The position numbers and the translations under genes are program-made. From Anomaloglossus baeobatrachus (Eukaryota > Chordata > Amphibia > Anura > Aromobatidae): DNA of 64,000 nt. Below, one piece after another: positions 31,895 to 43,242 of this stretch. The DNA lies in contig NC_134354.1 in NCBI RefSeq assembly GCF_048569485.1, forward strand, positions 448,570,230-448,634,229, read 5' to 3'. The first letter of the stretch is position 1, and each line of letters opens with the position of its first letter. The notes under the pieces are model-generated. The model searched no databases. It was not told where the DNA came from and worked only from the letters and a program-made list of their open reading frames with translations.

Positions 31895-32455
31895 GTGTAG
31901 TTGCCAAGTGTTTGTGTAGGCCGCTGTAAATGTTCTGGGTGTTGTCTGGATGTGGGGGGGGGTGAGAGAGCGGTGTTGTTTGTGTGTTGCGTTGTGTGTG
32001 TTGCGTTGTTTGTGGAGCGCTGTTTGTCTGCAGCATTGTATGTGAGTGGTGCTGTGTGTGTTGCGCGGTTTGTGTGGGTGTGGCTGTGGGGTGCGTGTGT
32101 GTGTTTTGGGGGAGGTATGTTTTGTGCAATGTGTGTGTGTTGCGCGGTATGTGCATATATTTGTGTATGCCGCGGTGTTTGTGTGTTGGGTGTTGTGTGT
32201 GTGCGGCGTTGTCTGTGTGGGTGTGGGTGTCTGTGTAGGACGGTGTTTGTGGCTCCCAGTGTGTATGTGGTGTGTTGTGCGGTGCGTGTGTGGCGGTGTG
32301 TGTGTGTGTTTTGGGGGGAGGTGTGCACCCAATCGTGCTCCATCCCCCAAGATGCGCACCCCCCATCGTGCTCCTTCCCCCATGCTGCGCATCCCATCGT
32401 GCTCCATCACCCATACTGCGCACCCCCCATCGTGCTCCATCCTCCATGAGCTTCA
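31782..32455 (-). mobile_element. Helitron-like element carrying microsatellite and minisatellite DNA
   Basis: Read on the minus strand, the 3' end near 31782 has a hairpin, CCCGATGCGTTAGAATCGGG, followed about ten bases later by CTAGT. This is a Helitron 3' end signature. The body contains an (AT)n run (31861-31889), a GT-rich tract (31890-32330) and five units of the GGAGCACGATGGGG minisatellite (32336-32455, reverse complement). The 5' end is not defined. There is no Rep/helicase. Confidence 0.55.
32336..32455 (-). repeat. GGAGCACGATGGGG minisatellite, second locus
   Basis: Five reverse-complement units (CCCCCATCGTGCTCC) match the array at 17478-17955. Confidence 0.85.
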
Positions 32456-32854
32456 CTCCATCCTCAACCCGAAAAGGTCACACAAGTTCATCTTTGATGA
32501 TAGCAGCCCATACCAGTACCCCACCTCCACCTTGCTGGCGTCTGAGTCGGAGTGGAGCTCTCTGCCCTTTACTGATCCAGCCTCTGGCCTATCCATCTGG
32601 CCCATCAAGAGTCACTCTCATTTCATCAGTCCATAAAACCTTTGAAAAATCAGTCTTAAGATATTTCTTGGCCCAGTCTTGACGTTTTATCTTGTGTTTC
32701 TTGTTCAAAGGTGGTCTTTTTCAGCCTTCCTTACCTTGGTCATGTCCCTGAGTATGGCACACCTTGTGCTTTTTGATACCCCAGTAACGTTGCAGCTCTG
32801 AAATATGACCAAACTGGTGGCAAATGGCACACATCTCTGCTGCATATGTACAGA
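32456..32854 (-). repeat. Tc1-like remnant, weak
   Basis: The strip includes CTCTGCCCTTTACTGATCC and TTTCATCAGTCCATAAAACC. The latter resembles the region of fish and frog Tc1-like elements that reads as a transposase in reverse. No gene is supported and the assignment is tentative. Confidence 0.3.
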
Positions 32855-33056
32855 CAAACACACACACAGCTCTGCTGTATACATATACACACAGCTCTGC
32901 TGTCCAAAGACTATATATACACACAGCTTTGCTGCACATATCTCTGCTGCACGAACAGCACATATTCACAAAGCTCTGCTGCACACACAGCTCTGCTGCA
33001 CACACAGCTCTGCTGCACACACAGCTCTGCTGCACACACAGCTCTGCTGCCCAAAG
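32855..33056 (+). repeat. CACACAGCTCTGCTG satellite, left block
   Basis: Tandem 15-17 bp units CACACAGCTCTGCTG are interspersed with TATATACA. The array continues at 34437-34823 and is split by the element at 33061-34434. Confidence 0.85.
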
Positions 33057-33060
33057 AGTA

Positions 33061-34144
33061 CCGTGTTTTTCGAAAAATAAGACACTGTCTTATTTTTTTT
33101 TGCCCCCCAAAAAAGCACTAGGGCTTATTTTTGGAGGAGGTCTTATTCTTGGAGAAACATGGTTGGGGGTAAGTTTACCCCCCAAAAAAGCAGACCCCCC
33201 CCCACTTCCCAGGAGACTCATACTCACCAGACCAGGACGTCTCCGTGGTTCCCAGGTCCTCCTGTGATTTCCGGTGGGTGCTGCACGCCGTCCTACCCTG
33301 CTGCTAGCTGACACACACAGAAGATCCCAGACACACACAGCAGATCACTCACATACACACACACACAGCAGATCGAAGATATACACAGAAGATAACACAC
33401 AGCAGATCGCAGGCACACACAGCCGATCACAGATACACACATCCGATCGCAGGCACACACAGCCGATCACAGATACACACATCCGATCGCAGGCACACAC
33501 AGCCGATCACAGATACACACATCCGATCGCAGGCACACACAGCCGATCACAGATACACACATCCGATCGCAGGCACACACAGCCGATCACAGATACACAC
33601 ATCCTATCACAGGCACACACAGCCGATCACAGATACACACATCCTATCACAGGCACACACATCCGATCACAGATACACACATCCGATCGCAGGCACACAC
33701 AGCCGATCACAGATACACACATCCGATCACAGGCACACACATCCGATCACAGATACACACATCCGAACGCAGACACACACAGCCGATCGCAGAAAAACAC
33801 AGCCGATCTCAGACACACACACAGCCGATTGCAGACACACACACACACACACACATCACATCCCATCACATCCAGCACTTACAGCAGCAGGGAATGAAGC
33901 AAGTCATGTGTCCGGCCGCTGGTCCTGTTCGTCGCGCTGCACCGCACTGCCTCTCAGGATTCTCCCGGCGAGAAGAGATCGGTGTCGCTGGATGAGGTGA
34001 GTGTGTATGCGATCCGATGTGTTTGCGATCCGATGTTTGTGTGTGTGATTTGATGTTTGCGTGTGATCCGATGTTTGTGTGTGCGATCTGATTATGTGTG
34101 CGATCTGACTGTGTGTGCGATCCGATGTTTGTGTCTGAGATCTG

Positions 34145-34181
<37 letters not shown>

Positions 34182-34434
34182 CTGATGTGTGCGGGTGTGT
34201 AATCACTGCAGGTCCTGCTGCTCGGCGTCGGGTGAGTGTAATTGCCGGGTGCCGCTGTCTATAATGTGTCCTGCAGTATCTGTAACTTTTTTTGCTGCAC
34301 GGACACTTCATTATTGATCTGGGACTAGGGCTTATTTTCGGGGGAGGGCTTATATTTAAGCCTTTCTCCGAAAATGCTGAAAATCCCTGCTAGGGCTTAT
34401 TTTTGGGGGAGGTCTTATTTTTGGAAAAACACGG
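33061..34434. mobile_element. TA-flanked mariner-like non-autonomous element
   Basis: Terminal inverted repeats CCGTGTTTTTC and GAAAAACACGG are flanked by TA (33059-33060 and 34435-34436), the signature of Tc1/mariner-type insertion. Subterminal AGGGCTTATTTTTGG repeats occur at both ends. A tandem array (33305-33860) and a CGATCTGA/GT-rich tract fill the interior. There is no transposase. It splits the CACACAGCTCTGCTG satellite. Confidence 0.82.
33305..33860 (+). repeat. 40-bp minisatellite inside the mariner-like element
   Basis: More than ten units contain CACACATCCGATCGCAGG and CACACAGCCGATCACAGAT. The 207-codon ORF is repeat-derived. Confidence 0.9.
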
Positions 34435-34436
34435 TA

Positions 34437-34823
34437 TATATACACACAGCTCTAATGCACACACATCTCTTCTTACCAAAGAGTATATATACACACAGCT
34501 CTTCTGCACACATCTCTACTGCACACATACACACATCTCTAATGCACACAAACACACACAGCTCTGCTGCACCGAAACACACAGCTCTGCTGCACAGAGA
34601 CACACACAGCTCTGTTGCACAGTAACTCAGCCCTGCTGCAACAGACACACACGGCTCTGCTGCACACAGACACACACAGCTCTGCTGCACCCAGACACAC
34701 ACTCGGCCCTGCTGCACCCAGACACACACTTGGCTCTGCTGCACCCAGACATACACTCGGCTCTGCTGCACCCAGACATACACTCAGCTCTGCTGCACCC
34801 AGGCACACACACACACACACTGT
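34437..34823 (+). repeat. CACACAGCTCTGCTG satellite, right block
   Basis: Units of the same satellite as 32855-33056. The later part has longer 30-bp units with CTGCTGCACCCAGACA. Confidence 0.85.
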
Positions 34824-35670
34824 TGTAGTTATTTCCTTTTAATGAAGGGGGTTGTAGCTTATTATGGGGCAGCTGAGAAATGTGCACACGTGGTTCTGGG
34901 GGGCCCACACACACAGCTCTGAGGGCCTCACTCACACAGCTCTGGGGGCCCTACACACACGGCTATGGGGGGCCCGAACACACAGCTCTGGGGGCCAGCA
35001 CATATGGCTCTGAGGGGGGCCAGCACATACATCTCCGGGGGATGGGGGGAGCCAGGACATACATCTCTGGGGGGGAGCCAGGACATACATCTCGGAGGGG
35101 GGGAGCCAATACAGCTCACTGGGGCCCATACAGCTCACTAGGGCCCATATATCAGGGGACGGGGAGGGCACATACAGATTGGGTGGGGGGGAAGGCGTGT
35201 AGAACATACCGCTCAAATCACTGTGGAGAGGGGGCCCACACAGAGCCGGAAAGCAGCGCTATGTTGGGGGTCGCTACCTGGCACTGCTCCTCATCTTCAT
35301 CTGTGGGACTGGAGCAGGATGCCGTGCAGTAGCTCCACCCACAGAGGAAGTTCAAACAAGGAGGACGCAGCGAATGCTGTGGACTGCACGCCTTAAAGAG
35401 ATGACAGCCACAGTTTCCTACTGAACACTGCAGTGCCCGGAACTTGGCCCGGGGGCAGCAGAACTGACTAAGGCGAGTGGGCCCCTCCGTTTGTCCAGGG
35501 CTCTGGTATTTGCCCGGGTGTGCCCTGTGCTGATGCCGGCCCTGAACCAAAGTACAGCATTTGGAGCAGAGATAGGTTTGACATAAAACTTAATCAAGAT
35601 GTAGCAGAGCCAGCAAGAGAAAAGTACTGGCTTGGGAATCTACCACCTATAAATGAGTTATCAATAGTGC
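34824..35670. repeat. Degenerate tandem repeats and unassigned DNA
   Basis: At 34890-35150 a unit of 25-30 bp with CACACAGCTCTGGGGGCC and, later, GGGAGCCAGGACATACATCT recurs. From 35160 to 35670 I see no recognised feature. Confidence 0.55.
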
Positions 35671-35673
35671 ATG

Positions 35674-36789
35674 TGTGACGCCCTGGCCTATCAGGTCGTC
35701 ACAGGGTATTGTGCAATCTGCCCTTCTGTGCAATATCCACCTCCTCCTTGGTTACGGGTCCCTAACAATTGGTGTTGCCAAGACCAGCTAATCAAAATCC
35801 GAGGAACACTCTGCACCACACACACCAGACACACCAGTGGACAGCCTGAGTGGAATAGGGTCGCCCACTTAAGGGGTTGGTTAAGGGGAGGTCAGGAGTG
35901 TCAAGAGTCAGCGAGAGTCAGAGTCAGAGAAGGAGTGTGTAGAGTTAGAGGTGAAAGTGAGAGGTCAGGAGCTGGGCTCCTTGGAACTACTAGGTAGCAG
36001 ACATTGGTCTGGGCCTGGTAGGAGTTGTACCCCCGGTCGCAGGAGATCATGACAAGGGGCACGGCATTGTCGTGGAGGACAGCCAGCGGCCTTGTACCAT
36101 CACCAGGTTGGGACCAGGGCACGACGGGGTACGTGGACCCTAGGTCAGTGAGTAGCTTCAGGCAACCTGACAATTCGCCCGACGAGAACGGAGCCTTCAA
36201 GATCCGCTCTCCACCCGCTCTAAAATCGGGGTACTAGCGCAACGAGAGGGATAGGACTTTCCACAAATATGGTCCAAGAAATCCCAAGAGTGAACCCAAG
36301 CGTTAGCCATACTGGGGAGCGGGACCCGACTAGTTTTAGGCTACAGGGACCAACCAAAAAGCAACAAGGTGTCATGGGAAAAGGTCATAGATCAACAGGC
36401 AACACCAACAGAACGGGACCCAAACGTGCTCCCCTTCAGCAGCAGCAGTGTCCAGAACTTTGGTTTACTAAAGTTGTCGGCATCAGCGTTATTGGACTGA
36501 GTGAGTACGCAAGTGACCCTTACCTCCCCAACGGCACATCCCTGTCATCATCACCGAGTCCCGGGGCATTCTCCCTAACCGTGGAGGGGTTAAACACCTG
36601 GCTGCCCACTCCATCGCCCCCGGGTACTCCCAACCGCAGCGGTGGTACTCCATCTTACCACACACCACGGGTGGCGTCACGAACTCTCAATATACCATAC
36701 CCCCTGTAAATACACCCCTTCATTCGAGTGGCCGCGAGACCCCTGGGTTCGGATCCGAGCAGCTCGGCTGCTGACACGAGGGCGGTATA
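35674..36789 (+). mobile_element. Solo LTR, Gypsy-like
   Basis: The LTR runs from TGTGACGCCCTGG to GGGCGGTATA and is flanked by CATG at 35670-35673 and 36790-36793. The terminal edge could lie two bases further right. GGGTGGCGTCACGAACTC and GGATCCGAGCAGCTCGGCTG near the right end tie it to the LTRs at 15170 and 25425. Confidence 0.7.
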
Positions 36790-36901
36790 CATGCTTGTAT
36801 GTGACTCAGCTATGCAGAAAGGCAATGATCCAAATTGCAAATCAGTCTATGTTTCAATGTATTCTGACTTCATAACTTGGCTGCAAATGTGGGGCTCTTT
36901 A

Positions 36902-37295
36902 GGCTATGTTCACACACAGCATCTTTTTTGTCTGTGCATCTTGAGTGCATCTTAAAATGTACCAAAAACCCACAAGGCAAAAACCCATAAAAAAAAGCAA
37001 TGCGTTTTTGACGCATTTTTACTGCATTTTTACCGCGCTTTGCCCAATGCGTTTTTCATGTCAAATCTATTGACTGGAAGGCTCAAAAACGCGGTAATAA
37101 TGCAAAAAGAATTGACATGCTGCATCTTGAAAAACGCAGCCAAGATGCAGCCAACAAAAGATGCCCAGTGTGGACAGCAAAATCAAAATCTCATAGACTT
37201 TGCTGGGAGAAGGAAATGCATGCATTTTGGTGCATCTTTGTGACCTCAAAAATGCACCAAAAACGCAGCAAAGGATGCCCTGTGTGAACTTAGCC
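36902..37295. mobile_element. MITE with GGCTATGTTCACAC termini
   Basis: Inverted ends GGCTATGTTCACACACAGC and GTGTGAACTTAGCC enclose about 390 bp of CATTTTTACTGC-type inverted sequence. The termini are the unit seen tandemly at 20640-21450. Confidence 0.75.
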
Positions 37296-37606
37296 ATAGG
37301 CAGCGTTTCTATGAATGTCTGTTTTGATTCAGTACTCATACCAAGAGCTTTGCCAGCCAGCGTCAACTCAGCTGCAGAGGCATATATGAAAATTCCAGGG
37401 GAATGGCAATAACCCCTTAAATACTTTATTTGTAAAAACACTCCCCACACTTTCTTTGGTTCACTATTTTATTTTAAAAAATAGCAATTATGCAATAATG
37501 TAAATGGTCCTGTAAATGAATGTTGATAAGTAGCTGCTGAGAAAAAAACGCATTGTATAACATACAGATGCTAGGTAAAAAAAAACAATCGCACACTTGC
37601 AGAGCA
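37296..37606. other. Unassigned stretch
   Basis: AT-rich DNA, no gene or repeat recognised. Confidence 0.45.
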
Positions 37607-37610
37607 CTTG

Positions 37611-38673
37611 TGTAGCGCCCCTGAAGCCATCAGGGAGCTACAAGGTACTACATCCCCACCAGGATGTAGGGCCTACCCCCAGGGACCCAGAAGACCAGTG
37701 CCGGTAACAACCAAACATTCCAGAGAATCCCTGTTTTTTCCCCAATTTCCCCATAGACCGGTACCAGGCTAGGGTTGGACCATAGGATGGCCGCCTAAAG
37801 GTGGAGCCAATCCAGTCCACTAGACGACCAGATGGGAGGGGCAGACGGTGGACAGTCAGTCAGTGAGTCGGCGACAGCGAGAGAGGAAGGACTGTCAAGA
37901 GTGTAACAGTGACCCGAGGGCCCAGGCGGTTGGTTGAAGGTGGAATATGGAGGAGTACTCCTGGAGCCACGCACCAACGGGGTACAGAATCCTAGGTCAG
38001 GCAAACGCTCCAGGCAGACCAGATAAAATCTGCACAGTGAGTGGACCATCAAGGACCTCACTTACCTTGAAGTTCGAGACACAGTAGCAACGGAGAACTG
38101 GGGACCAGGACCAGATACTCCAACCCCACAGGGTTCACGCTACTGTCATACGGACTACCGTTGAGAGACTACCGGGAGGGGACCCCCAGCCGCTCCAAGC
38201 CACAGAGACCCACAAACCAAAGACAGGTGCAAGGGAAAGAAGCCACCAGGTCACTAAGCCAGCACTGGGACTAAGGGGACCTGCGGTTGAGACCAGCCGG
38301 CCTCCGGTGACCAGTTTCCAGGTTACTGTGAGTAAAGGAACCAGTTACACTTCAACCCCTTGTGTGGCCTACCTTCTTTCAACATCCATCTACATCACCT
38401 ATATTCTTGGGCCCAGCCCTGCTTGCGGAGGGCCTAACATCCATGCTGTCACTAACACCAGCCCCGTAAGTGAGAACTGTGCAGCGGCGGCTCCATACAC
38501 ACAGCCGCAAACCGCAAGTGGCGTAACATTATAAACTTTCTTTTATTATCCCCTGTAAATATATCCCTTTTAAAGAGCACCCATGGCACGGAACCGGGCA
38601 ACGGCCACCAAAGTGACATTTTCCTAGTTATACACCGCCAGGGACCGAGTACCCCATAACCCTGGGCGACACA
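37611..38673 (+). mobile_element. Solo LTR, Gypsy-like
   Basis: The LTR runs from TGTAGCGCCCCTG to GGGCGACACA and has 4-bp CTTG copies at 37607-37610 and 38674-38677. Near the right end CGCAAGTGGCGTAAC occupies the place of the GTGGCGTCAC block of the related LTRs. No internal sequence remains. Confidence 0.82.
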
Positions 38674-38704
38674 CTTGCATGACATATGGAATACCAAACA
38701 GATT

Positions 38705-39063
38705 TCACTGGTCCAACTTTTCTGGTTGAAAATCGTACCGATTTATTATGCGTATATGAGAGCGAGCCCTCAGACTAAACATTTCCCTTAAGTTGTATTG
38801 AATAAAGAGTTCTGGCTTTGCAAGTAATAGGTTGTTCTGAATTTTACGAATTATGTTCACCGTTACGGTTTCCAATGGTTGATTCTTGAGATCCTTGAGA
38901 TATACGTTCCCAAGACATACTTTTGCTAAGAACTTGTCCCAAAGGCCTTTTCGACACACTTCTGTGCATGAAGGAGATACCATGGTAGGGTTTGCTGCTT
39001 GATCTATATCCTCCACTTCATGCTTTGTGGTGGGAGATGGTGTAATTGTGGGGGAAGGGGTGA
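38705..39063 (-). pseudogene. Coding-like fragment, family unknown
   Basis: About 119 codons on the minus strand stay open between two solo LTRs. They read like real protein: CRKGLWDKFLAKVCLGNVYL, then KDLKNQPLETVTVNIIRKIQ and a basic end, RARSHIRIINRY. I do not recognise the family. It could be a remnant of a transposon accessory protein or of a host exon. The ORF runs on into the LTR at 39068, which is not biologically meaningful. No start codon or splice site can be set. Confidence 0.4.
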
Positions 39064-39067
39064 ATAG

Positions 39068-40278
39068 TGTACCGCCCCGGGGCTCGGCCGGCTGCCGAGC
39101 TGCTCTGATCCGTGCTCGTCGGTGGGTGGCTCGAGCTCTTCCACGGACCCGGGGGTCACGTTGCTCTGAAAGGGGGTTGGCGCTACACGTAGGGACTTCG
39201 GTGGGGAGATCCACGGGCCGAGCCGCGGTGGTTTGTAGGAGATTTAAGTTCGTGACGCCACCCACGGGTTGTGGTGAATGGATGGACACCACTGCTGCCA
39301 TTGACTAGGCTCCCGGGGACGGTGTTGCGCAGCTTGGTGTTGACCCCCTCCGTGGGTAGGGGGGTGATGGTCCCGGGGGCCCGAGGGAAGTTCTGAGGCG
39401 AGGGGATGGATGCGTGCTGGGTGCTAGTGCGGTGCGGTGCATGGCCCAAAGGCACTGGTTTACTCACTATGATACAACACACTGGAGTCTCTGGTAAACC
39501 AAACGGGATGATGAACGGTGCCCGCAGCCGGCTGCAGCTTCCCCTTAACAGGTTGGTTGTTTCCGCCTTTCTCCTGCACCTCTTTAGTGTAGAGGTTATG
39601 ACTCCTATGCCTAAGCAACGGTAGTCCGCTCCCCGGCTTGCTGTGTGTCGGGAGAGCCCTGTTTGTCCACAGACGCTGGCCCCTTGGGTCTCTATGCCTT
39701 GGTGGTGGCTTTACCCTAATGGTTGGCCTGTTGTCTTCAGTCGGGTCTTGTGTGGGAAAAGTCCTAAACTCCAGTCCTCAATCAGTTGATTAAACTTAGC
39801 CTAGTTGTTTCTGGGCCTCGTACTGGGTCTGAGTACCCCTCCTAGTGCTCCGGTTTCCAATCGGTTCCCCGGTTCAGTACCGGCGGGCCACCGCCCGACC
39901 CCGGTCCCTACGGTTCCACCGGCTGTAATCCCAGCTCCTGCAGGCGGCCACCACCGTCTGCCTCTTTGCCAAAGGTGCCTGGGCTCCAACCCAGACACCT
40001 AGTGTAGTCTTTGGCAGGCCTGAGCACAGGTCTGCCCTTGAACTTAACTCTCCTCACTCTCAGCTACAAGCAAACACTAAACTGTTTTCCCGCTTCCGGG
40101 CCTGTGAACTCCTCAGTGGGCGGAGCCAACCGCCTGGCTCCGCCTCCCTGATGTGGATATCAAACCCGGAGGGTGGTGACAAAGGTTTGTAGGTTGGCTG
40201 CTGTCACCTTTCTAAGAGGAGGGGGTGTGTGTGTGCATGGGACTACCTGGGACGACCTGACTAGTCCAGTGCGTCACA
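39068..40278 (-). mobile_element. Solo LTR, related to the cold-shock-domain element
   Basis: On the minus strand it runs from TGTGACGCACTGG to GGGGCGGTACA, with ATAG copies at 39064-39067 and 40279-40282. It shares with the LTRs at 25425 and 28726 the GTGACGCCACCCACGG block and the CAGTGGGCGGAGCCAACCGC block, in the same order, so it belongs to a sister LTR family. Confidence 0.85.
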
Positions 40279-40282
40279 ATAG

Positions 40283-40552
40283 CACCCTCTCCTACAAAGA
40301 CGGTGTTAGTGTAAATTGCATGTGTCTGAAAGTATATTGTCTATTGTAATGTATATGGAGAATATCGCAGAGCTGAATGGGCACGCCGTTCGGCTCCACC
40401 CAGCGGGCCACCGCTGATATTGGCTAGGTAGCAGGAAAATGTATTTGTTTATGTGTTGTAAATACCATGTAAAGTTTATAGAGTATATCCGGTCCCTCGT
40501 GCTGTGTTAGGCAGGGGATGTGGTACAGACCAGGCTTATTATAGATGCATAT
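40283..40552. other. Unassigned stretch
   Basis: No gene. It may belong with 40643-41242 to one old repeat, possibly an LTR, interrupted by the small piggyBac-like MITE. Confidence 0.35.
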
Positions 40553-40642
40553 TTAACACTAGAAGTCCCAGAAATTTTGAGCTCCAAAGGGTTCCAAAGG
40601 TAGAAATGTTAAATGACCCCTCTCTGGGACTTCTAGTGTTAA
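40553..40642. mobile_element. piggyBac-like mini-MITE
   Basis: TTAA at both edges (40553-40556 and 40639-40642) and inverted termini CACTAGAAGTCCCAG and CTGGGACTTCTAGTG enclose about 50 bp. TTAA target duplication and this terminus type are hallmarks of piggyBac. It is 90 bp long with no coding capacity. Confidence 0.85.
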
Positions 40643-41242
40643 GAATAGGAAGTAAGGTTAGGTGTAGTAATAGTAATAAGATAAGAATAAGTGGTAACTA
40701 GGGATCAAGCAGCAGGAGGAGGATGGGAGGAGTAGTTAGTTAGCCATAGGAATTAGATAGGGAACACAGGAAGAGCAGCCAGATGGTTACCAGGGAGATG
40801 AGAAGCAGAGGGTTTAGCATGTGTGTAGGAAGTGATGAGTTAGTCAAGCGGCAGGAGCTGAAGGATAGAACAGCGCCCAGTGCCAGGGCCTGCCTAGCAA
40901 GGGGGGTACCCCCCCAGGTGTCAAGCCCTCACTCAGCGAACGGGCTGCAGGTCGATCTCGGACCGGTGGGACGTTGGTACTCAGAGACCCCAGCGGGACC
41001 TCGTACTGGCCAGGAGAAGCTGTGCGCCTGGATAGGGGCACTAGTGAGACATGGTAACCGCACAGAAGGGATTCTGGGGGAAGAGTTACAAGGGAATTAG
41101 CTGCTGGAGGACAGTACCCAGGGCATGTTGGCCTGAAGTAGAGTTTTTTCCCCAAAGTTAGTTGGAAGCAGCATGAGCAGTCCTAGGGACCTGAAGTACA
41201 GATTCAGAGCGTGTCACACTAAAGGAGTAACAGTTGTTTTTT
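40643..41242. other. Unassigned stretch
   Basis: Possibly part of an old LTR or other repeat that continues beyond the insertion at 41253-45373. No ORF of note. Confidence 0.35.
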
Positions 41243-41439
41243 ACCAGAGACTAGAGATGAGTGATGTTCGAATCAAACCGTTCGCCAATTTCAAATTTGA
41301 GTGGTTTTGGGCGGTTTTTCGAGTCGTTCGACAAACTCGAACGTTTTGCTTCATGTTTGACCATTTGAGCTACAGTTCGATAACGGTTCGATCACCAAAA
41401 GCGTGGCTTTTTACAGTAAGGCCATGTGCGCACATTGTG

Positions 41440-42240
41440 TATTTGCATGCGTCCTGTGTCCCCATCACAATCCCTCTCTCTTTCCTACTCACCAATCACT
41501 GGCGCGGCGCTGCACGGCTGTCACAAAGCTCCGGCGGCTTTTCCTCTTTTGAAAATGGCTGCCGCTCATTATTCAATCTGGTATTCCCTGCTTTCCCTGC
41601 CCACCGGCGCCCATGATTTGTTGCAGTCAGACACGCCCCCACGATGAGTGACAGCTGTCTCACTGCAACCAATCACAGCTACCGGCGGGCGGGTCTATAT
41701 CGTGCAGTAAAAATAAATAATTTAAAAAAAGAAACAAACCCGTGGTCCCCCCCCGATTTTGATACCAGCCAAGATAAAGCCACACGGCTCGAGGCTAGTA
41801 TTATGGGGAGCCCACCACCCTAACAATATCAGCCAGCAGCCGCCCGGAATTGCCGCATCCATTAGATGCGACAGTCCCAGGACTCTACCCGGCTCATCCC
41901 AAATTGCCCTGGTGCGGTGGCAATCGGGGTAATAAGGTTAGGTTAATCATGACAGGCGTCTCCCCGAGATACCGTCCATGATTAACCTGTAAGTGAAAGT
42001 AAATAAACACACACAACGAAAAATCCTTTATTTGCAATAAAAGACAAAAAAAAACCCATCTTTTACCACTTTATTAATCCCCAAACAGACATCCAGGTCC
42101 GAAGTAATCCCCATGACGCTTTCAGCTCTGCTACATGAAGCTGACAGGGAGCGCCGTAGAACACGAGCGCTCTGTGTCAGCTCCACGCAGCAACTGAAGT
42201 GAGCCGCGCTGTCACCGGAGACTTCACTCAGGTAGTGCCT
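41440..42240 (-). repeat. Shared core module (reverse orientation)
   Basis: Blocks such as GGCGGCTTTTCCTCTTTTGAA, ACACGCCCCCACGATGAGTG and CAGCAGCCGCCCGGAATTGC recur, in the same order, in the arms at 58199-60053 and at 22440-23040, although the outer termini of those elements differ. Divergence is visible but order is conserved. Confidence 0.8.
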
Positions 42241-42245
42241 GGGTG

Positions 42246-42740
42246 TCTCTCTCTCTCTCTCTCTTCTCTTTCTTCTCTCTCTCTCCTCTCTCCTCTCTCT
42301 GATCTCTCTCTCTTCACTCTCCTCTCTCTTCTCTCTCTTTCCTCTCTCTCTCTCCTCTCTTTCTCCTCCGTCTCTTCTCTCTCCTCTCTCTTCTCTCTCT
42401 CCTCTCACTCTCCTCTCTTTCTCTCCTCTCTCTCCTCTCTCTCTCCTCTCTCTCTTCTCTCTCTTCTCTCTCTTCTCTCTCTTCTCTCTCTTCTCTCTCC
42501 TCTCTCTCTCTCCTCTCTCTCTCTCCTCTCTCTCTCTCTCTCCTCTCTCTCTCTCCTCTCTCTCTCTCCTCTCTCTCTCCCCTCTCTCTCTCCCCTCTCT
42601 CTCTCTCCTCTCTCTCCCCTCTCTCTTTTTCTCTCCTCGCTCTCGTCTCTCTCTTTCTCTGTCCTCTCTCTCTTCTTTCTCTCTTTTCAATCTCTCTCTC
42701 ATCTCTCTCCTCTCTCTCTCACTCATCTCACTCTCTCACT
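42246..42740 (+). repeat. (CT)n microsatellite, about 490 bp
   Basis: Long CTCTCT tract with CC and TT interruptions. A 232-codon Arg/Glu ORF on the minus strand and a Ser/Leu ORF on the plus strand are by-products. Confidence 0.97.
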
Positions 42741-42828
42741 CATCTTTGTAGCTGAATAATCTACTTCTGGTTTCTCTACTGCAATACAGAGGCCAAGATT
42801 ACCAAATCTTCCAATGCTTTTCATTACA

Positions 42829-42905
42829 GGCAGTTGCTCAATGGGTAGAGCTGCTGCCTATGGAGAATTAGTTCACGAGTTTGAGTCCCGGCCATCCCGG
42901 TAAAG
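42829..42905 (+). repeat. tRNA-like sequence (SINE head or tRNA pseudogene)
   Basis: A D-arm with a perfect stem, GCTC-AATGGGTA-GAGC (A box), and a T-arm-like GAGTTTGAGTCCCGG (B box) lie 30-35 bp apart, as in a tRNA. The anticodon arm does not fold clearly and no acceptor stem closes, so a functional tRNA is unlikely. An AT-rich tail follows, which fits a tRNA-derived SINE. Confidence 0.5.
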
Positions 42906-43242
42906 AATTTAATTTATTTATAATTTTAAATTATAATTATTATTTATTTATAATTATAATTTAATTATGCACTGAGGGGAGGAGCCGGACATCAGCTGAG
43001 AGCCGCGGGACACACCTCTAAAATCGGGGCAGTTCACGGAATTAGGCTGCATCTCCTCTCTCCTATCTCTCTTCTTCCCCAATTGTGTTGTTTTATTTCT
43101 AATAAAAATATTTTTCTGTGTGTTTTTTTTATCTGTACTAGAAATTCATGGTGGCCATGTCTAATATTGGCGTGACACACAAATTTCGGGCTTAGGGCCA
43201 GTTAATAATATACAGCTAGCCCTAACCCCAAAATTACCCAGC

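Noticed and set aside
31839-32456. Several 170-205 codon ORFs on both strands
   Set aside because: Produced by GT/CA-rich simple sequence and the minisatellite. No domain.
33274-33897. 207-codon His/Thr/Arg-rich ORF
   Set aside because: Translation of the 40-bp tandem array inside the mariner-like element.
42028-42759. 232-codon Arg/Glu-rich ORF (minus) and Ser/Leu-rich ORF (plus)
   Set aside because: Direct read-through of the (CT)n microsatellite.
42829-42905. Functional tRNA gene
   Set aside because: The D and T arms look good but no acceptor stem or clear anticodon arm forms, and it lies inside a mobile element.
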